Shown here piece after piece: positions 45,801 to 56,600 of a stretch of DNA of 64,000 nucleotides. The stretch spans positions 1,329,501 through 1,393,500 of the forward strand of contig CM024183.1 of NCBI GenBank assembly GCA_013433145.1, given 5' to 3'. The number at the start of each line of letters is the position of its first letter. Position 1 is the first letter of the stretch. The notes under the pieces were generated by a model, which did not search any database, was not told where the DNA came from, and worked only from the letters and a program-made list of their open reading frames with translations. The stretch is from Ascaris suum (Eukaryota; Nematoda; Chromadorea; Rhabditida; Ascarididae). Made by a program: the position numbers and the translations under genes.

Positions 45801-46073
45801 CGGAAGAATTTAAACAAGAAAAAAAAATACAAGTCTCTTTAAAACCAATAAAAAAAATTTCAAAGAAATAAATATTCAAGAAAATAACAAAAAAAGCGCA
45901 CCGGTTCGAAGTTTCCGATTGATATTATCACACCTTGAGCATCTAAAATAAATCGAGCGACCATCACGCGAATGGGATGTATGACGATAGATACGAACCT
46001 CATCGGCACTCATATGCACTGTCAATGAAGTCTGCTTGAAACGCTCCGAAAATGACATATAATATGGTGTCAT
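30889..46073 (-). CDS. Nuclear protein with FLYWCH-like finger and two tandem NRF-1/EWG-type DNA-binding domains, about 1,061 aa
   Basis: I assembled 22 exons: 46073-45902, 45418-45246, 44529-44333, 43830-43732, 43282-43002, 42579-42312, 42038-41923, 41550-41452, 40469-40240, 39703-39481, 38976-38866, 38640-38533, 38046-37975, 36815-36598, 36079-36004, 35169-35026, 34425-34308, 33261-33192, 32857-32725, 32588-32443, 31515-31428 and 30932-30889. Every junction phase agrees; the total is 1,062 codons. The order is: FLYWCH-like finger (about 25-85), NLS (RPRPKRPRF) with an acidic stretch (about 200-307), basic/Ser-Pro linkers, NRF-1-like module 1 (about 465-655), Ser-rich linker, NRF-1-like module 2 (about 717-902), then a beta-rich C-terminus. 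A sequence-specific transcriptional regulator is the natural inference. The start has a TTTAAG acceptor 10 nt upstream. The C-terminal end is less certain: the exon starting at 32857 also runs into a stop at 32705, which would end the protein at 975 aa. The last four exons rest on phase and splice sites only. Confidence 0.72.
34308..36815 (-). other. NRF-1-like DNA-binding module 2 (exons 36815-36598, 36079-36004, 35169-35026, 34425-34308)
   Basis: It carries the same blocks as module 1: an N-terminal helical part ending MMVTKELDK, the Pro-rich core RPPYWPSEIPF (residues about 836-846) and a closing helix (LQAIKAVLRNIRWFHVEKML). Human NRF-1 has the corresponding WWPEDIPW core and a closing helix with QALRTIVKNCYKQHG. 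The module begins in phase 1 and its first exon ends in phase 0, exactly as in module 1. It has one extra intron between 36004 and 35169. Confidence 0.68.
38866..40469 (-). other. NRF-1-like DNA-binding module 1 (exons 40469-40240, 39703-39481, 38976-38866)
   Basis: It starts with LRQIERLITEY, matching human NRF-1 LLRKLRATLDEY. Then comes MKMYGSKAL, matching human FKVFGAAPL. Further on are the core APAYWPSDV (about 592-600), matching WWPEDIPW, and the helix VVEGQRNVLKYAYQYYREFL, matching QALRTIVKNCYKQHGREDLL. The order and spacing of the blocks agree with the NRF-1/EWG/P3A2 DNA-binding and dimerisation domain. Identity is low, so the call rests on block order and the invariant W-P core. Confidence 0.7.
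39795..39884. repeat. 30-bp tandem repeat, 3 copies
   Basis: The copies start at 39795, 39825 and 39855, with the consensus CTGATGC-CGAGTTCGAGAGG followed by TGC. It lies in the intron between the first two exons of NRF-1-like module 1. The third copy is diverged. Confidence 0.9.
43002..43830 (-). other. Nuclear-localisation-like and acidic region of the NRF-1-like protein
   Basis: The exon 43830-43732 ends with the basic cluster PPRPKRPRF, a plausible nuclear localisation signal. The next exon (43282-43002) is extremely rich in Asp/Glu (for example DEDFMDEELDEEIYE) over about 90 residues. Acidic stretches of this kind are common in transcriptional activators and chromatin proteins; the role here is inferred. 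The Ser-rich frame on the opposite strand is its shadow. Confidence 0.6.
45246..46073 (-). other. FLYWCH-like C2-HC zinc-finger region (exons 46073-45902 and 45418-45246)
   Basis: Residues about 39-82 show a C-x2-C pair (YFRCSRC; C45, C48) and, 30 residues later, H78/H79 and C82 (FPGHHPRCEP). A short basic beta-like linker lies between them (NRKLRTG...VDGIVVG). Cys pair, basic strand and terminal His-His/Cys is the pattern of FLYWCH and MULE-derived fingers. The following helix (AARALEIERRCRKDII) and the FPNWEKCKHLY block resemble flanks of such proteins. The last ligand as Cys is unusual for FLYWCH, which typically ends HxH. Confidence 0.5.
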
Positions 46074-46346
46074 TGGTGATGCCCTTAAATCAAAATCGCT
46101 TACTTATCTCCTCTTAGTTTACTCTCTTCTTAAATCATTAATAAACCTCTACCCTTATTCCTCCTCAATAATATAATGATTGCATTTTTACACCTATGCT
46201 AAGCAATCATCTCACCTCTTCTAAACAAATGTAAATAAACAGATGTTGAGATATTGCGCCTTTGCTAATGATGGTAGCACTCAGAGTGCCACTGCCAGGA
46301 AATATAATATATTGAACTGGCACACTCAGTTCACCGAGATGAAAAT

Positions 46347-49300
46347 TTAGGCTGTGTCTTTATGCTTAATCGAAATTTCCAAAATGACCACCTCAATTCC
46401 CCTATCACCTTCACCATTAATAACCACCTGCACAATTACACAAATGCTACGAGTACGTACCATTCTTTTGCTTACCTTTAGAAGAAAGCAGGTAAACGGC
46501 ACACCTTCGTTCACAGTCAAATACCCATGACAATAAAAAGAGGCTGTTGAGTATCCCAAACGATGTGTCAATGTAATTTCACTTCCTCTCAACGTTCTTC
46601 GAAGAAAAATTCGTTTTCTTTCAACATTAAAAGATGGGTTTAACGAAATACACCGCGCCTTACAATTGGCGACAGAATATCAACAAAAAACCCGATGAAA
46701 GTTTACCTCACAGGACCATTTCTACTGTGGATGATCGGCAGTCGCATTCTTGTTTCTGAACGTAAATTATGGATCGGGCGATAATTCGATGTTGACGCAA
46801 CACATTCTTCATCTTCATGATCACTAAATGCCCGTTGTCTATACTCGGCAATACCCATACCGTGCTCTATTAATGCTGCATCACGATTGCGTCGTCGAGT
46901 CTAAAACAAAACTTCAAGGAACTATTATGTAGACCATACTTTATTGTCAATAAATGTTATTTGTGCATAACAAATATAGCATTAATGTGTACTATAATAA
47001 AAAATTTTGATGCTATATGACACATTATATGTTAAACCACTATGACCCTTATATTCTTCCCGATGATAGCATGAGGATGTCAATTTAATAACAATGTGCC
47101 AATACTTCAAAGATTAAGCGCATATGGGGTCAGGCAAATCGCAGTTCACCTATATGCTACAAACAAGTTGCTCTTTCATGGTTAATTCCGTGTAGGCCAT
47201 ATTATCGTCTAGATGGCTACTTCTACTTCAGGTATGCCACAGTCTACGCTGTTTCCATTAAAGGACTAGTCGGGCAATCCTGCTAAATCCAGATTACTTC
47301 CGACGAAAGGTCATACTACAGTCTAGGTGACTATTTCTACCAAAGGTCACACCACAGTCTACATGGCTATTTCTCAACTTCAAAGAATCTAAGTCTAATT
47401 GGATTAGTAACAGTTAACTTAATAAATGCACTGCAAATGAAGTGCACCACTATTTTTCGTGTTCTGAAATCGCCTGTATGCTCACTTAATCTGAATGTTC
47501 CACATTCCTCAGCAACATTTCCTGTTATAAGTGCCCCTCATCTAGGCGGTCGATGCCAGGATACAGTCAGTGAAATCAGGATCAAATATATTTCTGGCTT
47601 AGGAAACATCCTCAGTGACACATCAAACGGGGTCCTCAATTTTATACAAGTCAGCAAAACGGATTTTGGCAAACAGTGAATACGCAAACGTGTAACAAAA
47701 AAAATTTAACCCCTAATCTATAGGACATAGTGAAATCGGGAACTGACGGTACTAAAATGTACAATGTAGTTAGTGCAGATAGCAGAGAGGTGAATGGATG
47801 AAGTAAAAAGCGTAAAGCTGGGAGATTATATACAGAAACCTCAACTCAGCTTCGCGCCCCCCTTCCCCATCCCACCTCACCTAACCAAGACCATGTGCAA
47901 CAAACCGTATTTCATTGCCTTACCCATATACCGGCAAAATGACATCCTTGCATTGGTTTTCCATACCAACACATTTATGCCCTTGCCAAAAAATGGTATT
48001 ATCGCCCTTCACTACCCCCCCCCCCTCCCCAGTCCCAAAATGAAGAGTCCCTCTTGAATTATTTAATTCATGAGAAAAAAAAAACATTAATATATGCACT
48101 TTAAACTTACACGAGATGAGCGGTCAGTCAATGATTTACTCTGACGGCTAATGGTCGAGTGGGAAACATAAACCCCAGTAATTTCCGCTATTCGAGCAGC
48201 CACCTCACGTGTCGAGCCAATCCCTCTCTCTCTATAATCCGATAAAATACGTCTCAATTCGGCACACTTCCAATTGATCCGCGGATGACCTATAAAAGAT
48301 ATACGTCATTCCACTCTACAGTAAGGAAAAAATTCAAGAGTCAGGTCAGTGTTATAAAAGCAAGGAATGAATATGAAAAGAAATTTTTCGCTTTGTGGCG
48401 TAAGTGTCATAGCCGTAATTATTCCACGGTTGAAGTGCTCAGTGCTATCATGGTCTCAACAGTCCTAAGAAGCATGTCTGCATGATGTAAAAATATTTCA
48501 TTATTACCGTGAATCGACCTTATATCATTCACCCGCACCTACTGCGCGGTCGGTTCTAAGTGAGCTCCGACCAGAATCCTTGTCTCCATCTTAATGCGAC
48601 CCATTCCAGCCAGCATCCCATCAGGACGAGGGCGGTGAAATCCCGAACCTCCTTCTGCGTCGAATAACGATGAATACACTCGTCAGTATCGGACTAGGCA
48701 GGAAAAAAAACCCAAGTCTAAGTTCCATAATGCATACATCCCCACCTAAGCGGAAGTGGAGACGATATGAAGAGATATTTGTCCACACTGAATGCTTTAT
48801 TAACTAAAGTAATTAAATTAATCATTCGACCACCGAATTACATTAAATTCGGCAAATGCAATTAACGACAGTAAACCTGGCCCCCTCTATTACAACAGTT
48901 CCGGTCACCTATTCACGGCTCTCCTGATCACCATTACATTTCATTTCATCTTCCCTCAATGTGTTCAGTGATTCTCTAATTAGTCCAGGAAAGTGCACCT
49001 TGAATATAAAATTATAAATATAATAAAGGTTAATGAATAAATAAAATCAACACAAAAAACGGCGTCAATCATTTATAACTCCTTTTCTTTCTCAAATAAA
49101 TAATCCTATTGAAAAACTTGCGCGATTTAAAATGATATTCGTTTAAAAAATGATAAGAAAGAAAGAAAAACGAAAATGACAAAAATAGGTACTCATCAAA
49201 ATGCATTCAGAAATTCCCATCGAATGCAAAAAACCTCCTCTACTTCTTCCAAAATCTCCCAAAAAATTTGCAGCTATTTAACACCTCCAATATATCTTTT

Positions 49301-50097
49301 CACCTCTCCCTTGCCCCTTATTCTTCTTTGCCTTCAAAGCAGAGTAAATTTCTTTACTGGTATCTAATGCTTAAGAATCTGCCTAAAATCTTCGATTTTT
49401 ACACGTGAATATCTCTGAAGGTGTTAGAGGAAAAAAAATCGCCTCACTTTATGAATTACACGGAACCACGACCTCAGAAGTGTTTCAAATCCGGTTACAA
49501 ATATTTCCGACGATGTTTCATACCACCTTTGCTTTTTCGCTAATTCTTCCGTTTCATAACATCTTATTTTTTAAAGCAAATTTGTACTCATAATTGCATT
49601 CGTATTAAATGAAATCACCTTCCAATTCGACGACATCATAGATGAATGAACCTTCTTTCTCCCCTCAACGTAGACAAACCGTAAGCTTTCTCTACTCAAT
49701 GATAGCCATAGTAGACAAAATATAAAATTTAGGCCCTGCATATACTAATTTTTACTAACCACGCATTCCAGCATTTAAAACATAAACTTTTTTGCTCAAT
49801 ATATTGGTTTACTTCGTAATTTTGCAAAAAATCCTAAATTTTATTTCTTTTAGAACGTTACAGCTTACTTGTCGGGTACTGGATATCACGTGCGCCGTTA
49901 CCCTGTTGATTCTGGTGACAGGTGGATTCAATAGCAGAAGCTGAATGACCTTCACCATCAAACGGAATTGTTGACGTTGACGGTTGAATGCGACTACCGT
50001 CATCTTCGTTCACTCTAACTTCATTTCCGTCCCGAGCTTCATTATCAAGCTCATTGCTTTCATCTGCTGTCGTACTTTTTGTTGCCTCCTTATACAT
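46347..50097 (-). CDS. 283-aa protein with helix-turn-helix-like region; possible first gene of a two-gene unit
   Basis: Four exons: 50097-49869, 48289-48111, 46900-46707 and 46596-46347. Phases fit (1/1, 0/0, 2/2) and the sum is 284 codons including TAA. The ATG lies 7 nt after a TTTTTGCAG acceptor, suggesting trans-splicing. Residues 1-76 are polar and disordered-looking. Residues about 86-126 contain STREVAARIAEITG and VSHSTISRQ, the helix-turn-recognition-helix pattern seen in Tc1/mariner-type and related DNA-binding domains. A basic patch (TRRRNRD) follows, and the C-terminal part is beta-rich (TASFYCHGYLTVNEGVPF). The last exon contains a 48-nt in-frame stretch (46475-46428) with intron-like ends (GTAAGC...GTGCAG), so splicing may be optional there. 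The NRF-1-like gene begins about 260 nt downstream. Alternatively both are one gene with an unseen linking exon, but the phases (0, then 2) do not join directly. The family is not recognised. Confidence 0.55.
47161..47375. repeat. Decayed tandem repeat with CACAGTCTA core
   Basis: At least three degenerate copies of 'AAGGTCATACCACAGTCTA followed by GGTGACTATTTCTAC', near 47215, 47305 and 47345. They lie in an intron of the helix-turn-helix gene. The structure resembles the repeat at 13860-14115 but the sequence differs. Confidence 0.6.
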
Positions 50098-52084
50098 TAA
50101 TATGCTGCAAAAATAATATAAACATCAGAGGAGGTGATCAAGGTTAGTCGGCCCCACAACTTCCTGGAGTTGAGGGTGTCGGTGAGGGGTCACGACGATA
50201 CCCCATAGACAAATCATGAAATACAGGATTCTTTTACCCGTTGGCCACGCAATGGGAGTCTTTGGCCTGGTCGCTACAACGGAACCCTGTAGATCTTTGG
50301 CCACAAGAGTGGGGAACCCATAATCTCACTAGGCAAGAGAGGAATTCATGACCCCCATCATGCAAGAATGAGAACTGCTAAGTTAATGCTCACGATGTGC
50401 TGAATTACCCACGGCGCATCTGTCCGTGCCAAAAAATACTAACTTTTTGGCTGCCAAATGGCAAAATACAGAATATGTACTTTACTACAAGAAAAAATAA
50501 CATTAAAGTACAACACTATACTAGAACTTCAAAGCGTGCAGAAAAGAGCAGCTCCTACGCTCGAGACGATGAGATAAGACCAGGTATTAGAGTCCCATGT
50601 AACTGAGGCCACAGATTTCCCACTTTCGTAGCCAAACTACCATAGTGGAGCCAAGCCACAAATTTCTGGACTTGGTGAGCCAGCTACAGAACGACGGCCC
50701 GTGCCTAGAATGACATCCGGAACAACTTAATATGCACAGAATACTCGTAGATGTAATCTATACGATGCACAATTCATAAGGAACTAAATGATATGAAAAA
50801 CGTTTCGCCATATTAGATGTATGTCAGTAAGCATAGTATAATTAGACATTGCTAAAAATCTTCACGTAAATATTTATAAATTCGTTAATTTTATTCGTGT
50901 TTATGTTCATCGAATTTGTACATACAAGTATAACCATTTATGGGAAGGTTTGTAATGGTTGCGTTTATCCGGAAAATTTCCGGAAGTCACATAGGCCATC
51001 GAAACGGTCTTAAAAAGGTCTTCGGATTACAACATGCCTTAAAGATATGTGGTTTTCTAGTTCGATGCTAGCAGCAACCTTAGACGATATGAAACCAACT
51101 TTTATTTCATGCACACAAATTCCAGCATCACTACCACTAATCAGTGCCCTCATTCAACTATTCCCTTGTCTAAAATAAACAAGAATAAACAACATTCGAC
51201 CAGTAACAATAATAGCAAATGCTTCTTGTGGCACAATATGTGCTTTTCAAATATGGATAAGGAGTAGTGGTAATGATGTAATAAACGTGAATAATTCGTT
51301 ACCACAAATATATATCTCTGCTTTAATACAAAAGAAGATTTTTAACAAGGTGCTTTAATTATCTACTAATATTGATAAATCCGCTGAATATATACGTCAA
51401 CATTTACAGAAGAGAAATTTGGAAAGCCCCTGGGGTTCTAAATGTAAGACTGCTTGCGATAATGGGATCTATTTTTTCACGAAGTATCTTCAACTTATTC
51501 AAAGCAATAGAAATATACTATTTCAATTAAAATTAGTAATAAATTGTAAATTGTTTTTTAGTAGGAACTTTTGACGCAAATTTATTCCCACGTTTGTGAA
51601 AGCGAATAAAGTAGGTGTGTCTACGCGTGTCTGGATATGTATGTCTACGCTGTCTCTTTGCTTGTTTGCTAATTTCATTTCAAAAGTAATTGAAGTTAGA
51701 GAAAATAAATACGATTTCTTGGGAAAATTTCAATTGCTCTATCAACTTCGAAAAGAATTACAGCCACTTTAAAGCGCCTAAAAATTGATTAGACTAATAT
51801 AGCACCTCCTTTCTATGTAGTACAAACAATTCGCAGGTGTTCACAAGTGCTCTCAAAGCACCTGAAAAGGTAACATGATGCGGATAACTATTTTACACGT
51901 GGTAAGAAAAAATTCTACTCGCACTTTTATTTAAAAAAAAAAGGATTTGCATCGTTTTGCGTCATTTGTTCTCCATTTATTTCAGCAACAGGTGACGTTT
52001 GGTGTGTTTTTTGCAAAATGAACGAATAGTTTTAACAAGAAATTCTTACATATCGAGTATAGTGCTTGGTAAATTGTATCATAT

Positions 52085-52271
52085 GGTTCAAAAAAAACCT
52101 GTCGAATCACAACATAGGTATCAACCAGATGTAATAGGAGGTTATGATAAACTAAAGCACAATGGTCTTTTGAAAGAAATCAATGCAATTTTTTTAAGAG
52201 AATACAGGTTGTCTTTGACGATAGATCGCAGAAAACTCGATGCTATTGTTATTCAAATTTCAAAAAGCTAA
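52085..52271 (+). CDS. Unassigned open frame, 61 aa, possibly an exon
   Basis: From ATG 52085 the frame reads MVQKKPVESQHRYQPDVIGG..., is rich in charged residues and ends in ISKS plus TAA. The frame is open further upstream to about 51999, but I see no good acceptor or matching exon. Its composition is more protein-like than chance frames nearby. No family is recognised, and it could be a remnant or chance. Confidence 0.2.
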
Positions 52272-53471
52272 AAATTTCAGCAAACAATCAAACATATCGA
52301 ACTTTTTTGATTTGCTCAATTATGATTGAATAATGCGAGCGTCAAATTTTGTAATATAGGTTCGTATTATCTCACTTACAAATAATTCAGAATAAAATCT
52401 ACTGTTGTTCCGGTAAAAAGGCGCAAATGGCCCCGTGCTATGGCGCAAACGTCTACATAAATGTAACGTTGATGACGTAAATGATAGATAATTTGTGTGG
52501 TGACATCATATCACAAAAATCGAAAAAAAACGTCGGATAACAATACATCAAAAGAGGAAGCAACGAATTATTTTCTTTTTTTTTCTCGGACAATCATTTG
52601 GATTTTTTTTTTTTGCATTTAGAAAAATGCAAAATGCAAAATATTTCATCACTTATTATATTATAATATTTATAATTCACTTTTTATGCAAATTTTTAAT
52701 TAATTAATATGCAAAAATTGTAAAGCGAATGACGAAAAAACGATGATGATGATATTTGCATTTAGCGAAGAGGTGATTCGTTTAGTGATCGCAATTCTTC
52801 CCTTTTTTTTTCTTACCATATTTATTGTTGTTTTCTTCGTGTTACTTTTGCGGTGATTTAAACGCTAAGCCTTTGTTTCGCTATTTTCCCGGGTATTATT
52901 TTTTGGCGAGGGGGGGGGGGGTGTTGGAGGGAATCGACGAATCGTCATTCAGATTAGGTCACGATAAAACTTTGCATGTCACCGTATTCCTTATTTATTC
53001 CCCCCCCCCCCCCCCCCCCCTTCCCTAGTTGAATATACGTTTCTTTTGAAAGATTGCAAGTGCTATAACCCCAATCTCGAATATAAGCCCACCTTCAATT
53101 ATTCTCGAACGTTTATTCCCTCTTTATTTTTACCCGCTCGTTTCGAAATTTATGCAATCATTTTTTTCCTTATAATTTCGACTCTCTTTCAACGAATCCC
53201 CGTTAGGAAAATTATGAATGTTATAAGCCCTGGGGTTCAAAAGTGGGAAACACGATATATGTGCACATAAATACTCTATGACGTTCCCTGTTGGCAAACT
53301 TACTGTCATAGATTGAACCTCAGTTGAGAGCTAAAGTCATGAAATTCCATTAGTCAAATCAATGATATAATTCGAGCTTAATTTAGATTACATCTCTTTG
53401 TCGTCATATTGTTGTCTTGCTTTCAGGCTCATTTATTAGCTAATATCTGCTGATGTCTCTCTTACCGGTTG

Positions 53472-53516
53472 CGGGGGAGGGAAGGGGGACGGGAGGAGGG
53501 GGGGGGGACAGGGAAG
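53472..53516 (+). promoter_or_regulatory. G-rich block upstream of the Rpn9 gene, possible G-quadruplex
   Basis: This 45-bp stretch contains runs of 5, 5, 3 and 10 G separated by short A/C/GA spacers. It satisfies the usual G3+ x4 pattern on the plus strand. It lies about 175 bp before the start codon. A promoter role is inferred from position only. Confidence 0.45.
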
Positions 53517-53690
53517 GAGTAGCATGTTCGTTTCATATGATGTCATAGTTTGCGTCCGTCGGATTTACCCACTTTCACCTGAAATTCAATTCTTTATCAG
53601 TGATAACAGCGGTAATGACTGAGGTGGTCTTATAGCACAGCGTAGACTCGTCGCATCGGGTCGTTGTCGTTGTTTTCTGTTATCATAGAA

Positions 53691-56600
53691 ATGGCCGAAA
53701 AAGTGGAGCGTTATTTGGCTAAGAAGAAAGGATCGGCGACTTCCGATGTGGCTGATATATGGCAAAAGCTCGAGCAACTCTACACGAAAAAGTTAGCTGC
53801 AACTTTTTTTTTTCATCAGGTGATGATCTTTCAGCTCCAACTTTTCTCATCAGGTGATTCTTCCTTTTTTTTTTTCTCGTTTTTCATTCGTTATAGTCGT
53901 ATTCTATAAAAGTTTATGAAGGAAGTGAAGATTTTCTAAATTCTAGAAAAAATAACGTATGTTGAAATAATGGGAATACTACCGCACCTTACCTGAAGGG
54001 AAAAAGCATGACCTTGAGCGGAAGCATCCCACACGTATAGTCTGAACGTGTAGATTTTGTGCAAATTCTGAGTCAAGAAATTTCGGCCTCATTTACCTGA
54101 AGCACCTGAACAGTAAGAATCGAAGTTTAGTAGTTAAGTTATCTGTCGTGATAATTCATCCCCTATGGATCCTTTCAAAAATTATTTTCATTCTTCAATC
54201 TTTCATAAATTCACCACCCGCCTTCAAAATTAAATGTCACATTTGTTTGATAGCGGTAAGAATCATCGTAAATTTCGTTTAGTTTCAAATTTATTTGCAG
54301 CTAATTCTTTGAATTGCCCTACTTAAATTTGCCTCATTATCTTTGCTTAACTAAATAACTATCCAAACGTTTATAAAATAGAAATAATTATATTATTTTA
54401 TTTATTATAGGTTATGGCATCAATTAACTGTGGAACTAAAGGTGGTAATATACCAAGAGTCGTTTACAAAATCAATCGATTTGAAAGATTTCTACGAGAA
54501 TTTCATCAAAGAATTCGAGCATCGTATCAATCCTCTTCAACTTGTCGAAATTGTTATGCCAGTAGCGAAATCGATCTTCAATAAAAGTAAGTTCTAGTAT
54601 CTAGAGATTCGATTATTTATTTCATTTGGCTATTTCCGTGGAGTTTTTTTTCTCGTTTTTCATATAATTTTTCATTTTCCTCGAAACTTTATTTTATTGT
54701 TTTTCGTCGTTCGTTGCTAAAAAGCGGATGGAGGGGAAAGGGGAAGGGAGGGGGGGGGATTGAACTATTTTGATAATTAAGGCAGCATAAATTAATTCTG
54801 TTCCTTTTTAGTGAATAATCTTTTGCAGCATTAGATGTCAATTTAAGAGGAAATGATGGGAGAATTGATTCAGTATATAAGTTCGTAACAATGTGTTTCT
54901 AATTTCATCTACTTCTTTTAAAGTAACTTTGCTTTCAGATAAGGAATCCGCGTATGAATTTTTGAGTAAAATTGAGAAGACGGTGTCGAAGGATAAGCAA
55001 GCGGTGGTACGAGTTTGGACTGGACAGATCGAGCTCCGATTGCTACACAAAGATAAGGCGGAACGCTGTGTTGACATACAACTTATTAGGGTGAGTTGAT
55101 TACTGCGTTGTAATCGCTAAGGTGGCCAAGTCCTTGTGAGCAGGCCTTGAACAGATCGTTTGTGGTGAAATCGTGATATTACAAGCCAATGAAGCAACTC
55201 AAGCTGAGCCTTGGTTCAATGTCGTACACAAAAGTTAGTTTCTATTGGCGCCTACTAGGTCTTCCGTCGTTTGACTTCATGAATGTGTTGAGTTATTGAT
55301 GTAAGGGGTGGAATCTGTATGTATCCCCTCCCCATCTCTTCCATATTTCGTCTTTCTGCCTCTTCAAGCATTAAAGTGCGCGTCGCAATTTTTAATTATG
55401 AACATCGTGCACACTTTGACATCTGCTATTTCCTTTAATTTTTTTAACTCTGAACATAATTGCATATATTTACCTGGTTGTCCATATATGTACCTGGTTG
55501 TTAACATAATCAGTTGTATTTGCCTGAGACTACGGATAAGCGCGACGACTTTTAAATGTGCTTCAATTTTTGTAAAGATGTACAAAATAGGTATATTACC
55601 GTTGAGTATGAATCAGTGATCGTTTCCTGCACTTTCATTTTATCATATGGTCTTTAATTGCTTTCAGTTTTTGGTAATGTGGTTTGTTTTTGGCGGCGAA
55701 AATTTCTCTTTTTTCTTTGAAGTTCAGATAGGTGTTCTTGAAGTAATTATTGATGTACTGTTTTTTTAGCAAATGGTTGAAGACACACAAGCGAAATTAG
55801 ATGATCTGCCTGGTGTGACACCTGTCCATGCTCCTTTCTATAAGGTAAGCTCAAGGTGGAGGAAAATGCTATCATTTAATAATAAGTAACGAGGTATAGT
55901 AGAGTAATTTCTAAGCAGTATGTTTCCTTAGATTAGTGATTACCGTTATATTATGATGTCATGTTAGAAAGTACAGTATACAATGTAAAGGTACTGCTAA
56001 GCCATATAAATTGCATTAAGGTAGAAGCTATTACCTGAGCACAATTTGATGATCGGTAGGTGCACCTCATTTAGGATTTATTTCGACTTTCTTGGATGTA
56101 TTGCTTAGATATGTGGTGCTTCAAGTTGTTTGCAACTAGATTATTCATTGATGACTTTATGGAATTTGTTCAGAATTCATTCATTGTTTAAATATGAATG
56201 TTTTTATGTTTGGCTGTTAAATATTTTGTTATCATATCAGTGGTAACGTGTGGGTGATAAGTTATCACATCAATGATAGCATATGGTAATATATGGATGG
56301 ATATGGTAACACATGGATATATCAATGATAACATATGGATGGATGATAAGTTATTTTCAGGTTTCGGCGGTTTATTTGAAAGAAATAGGCAATTATGCGG
56401 GTTATTATCGTGAAGCATTGCGTTATTTGGGATGCGAAGATCAAAGTAAGCTCTCACAATCGGAAAAGCAAATGCAAGCTGTACTATTGGGATTTGCCGC
56501 ACTTCTTGGCGAGAATATTTACAACTTCGGTGAATTGGTTAGTTTAAATATTTTTATTATTTGTTTTTTTTTTTATTTCAGAGATTGTTTAGGGGAGAGG

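Larger units (their letters stand above)
50105..53690. promoter_or_regulatory. Divergent intergenic region between the helix-turn-helix gene and the Rpn9 gene
   Basis: This 3.6-kb region separates two genes that point away from each other, so it should hold both promoters. The proximal part near 50.1-50.8 kb is less AT-rich and has decayed repeats. A block at 53472-53516 is almost pure G and A, with several GGG runs, 175-220 bp before the Rpn9 ATG. Two near-matches to the nematode SKN-1 site WWTRTCAT (GATGTCAT near 53538 and GTTATCAT near 53679) lie upstream of the ATG. Each misses one position, so this is only suggestive of proteasome-type regulation. Poly-C 53000-53020 and poly-G 52910-52921 also occur. 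One open frame (see 52085) is listed separately. Confidence 0.45.

Noticed and set aside
46216..46340. Beta-rich exon-like block (minus, ending LFIYICLEE) between the helix-turn-helix gene and the NRF-1-like gene
   Set aside because: Its best donor gives the wrong phase for the next exon; only a weak GTTTAT donor would fit. Kept as an alternative, not annotated.
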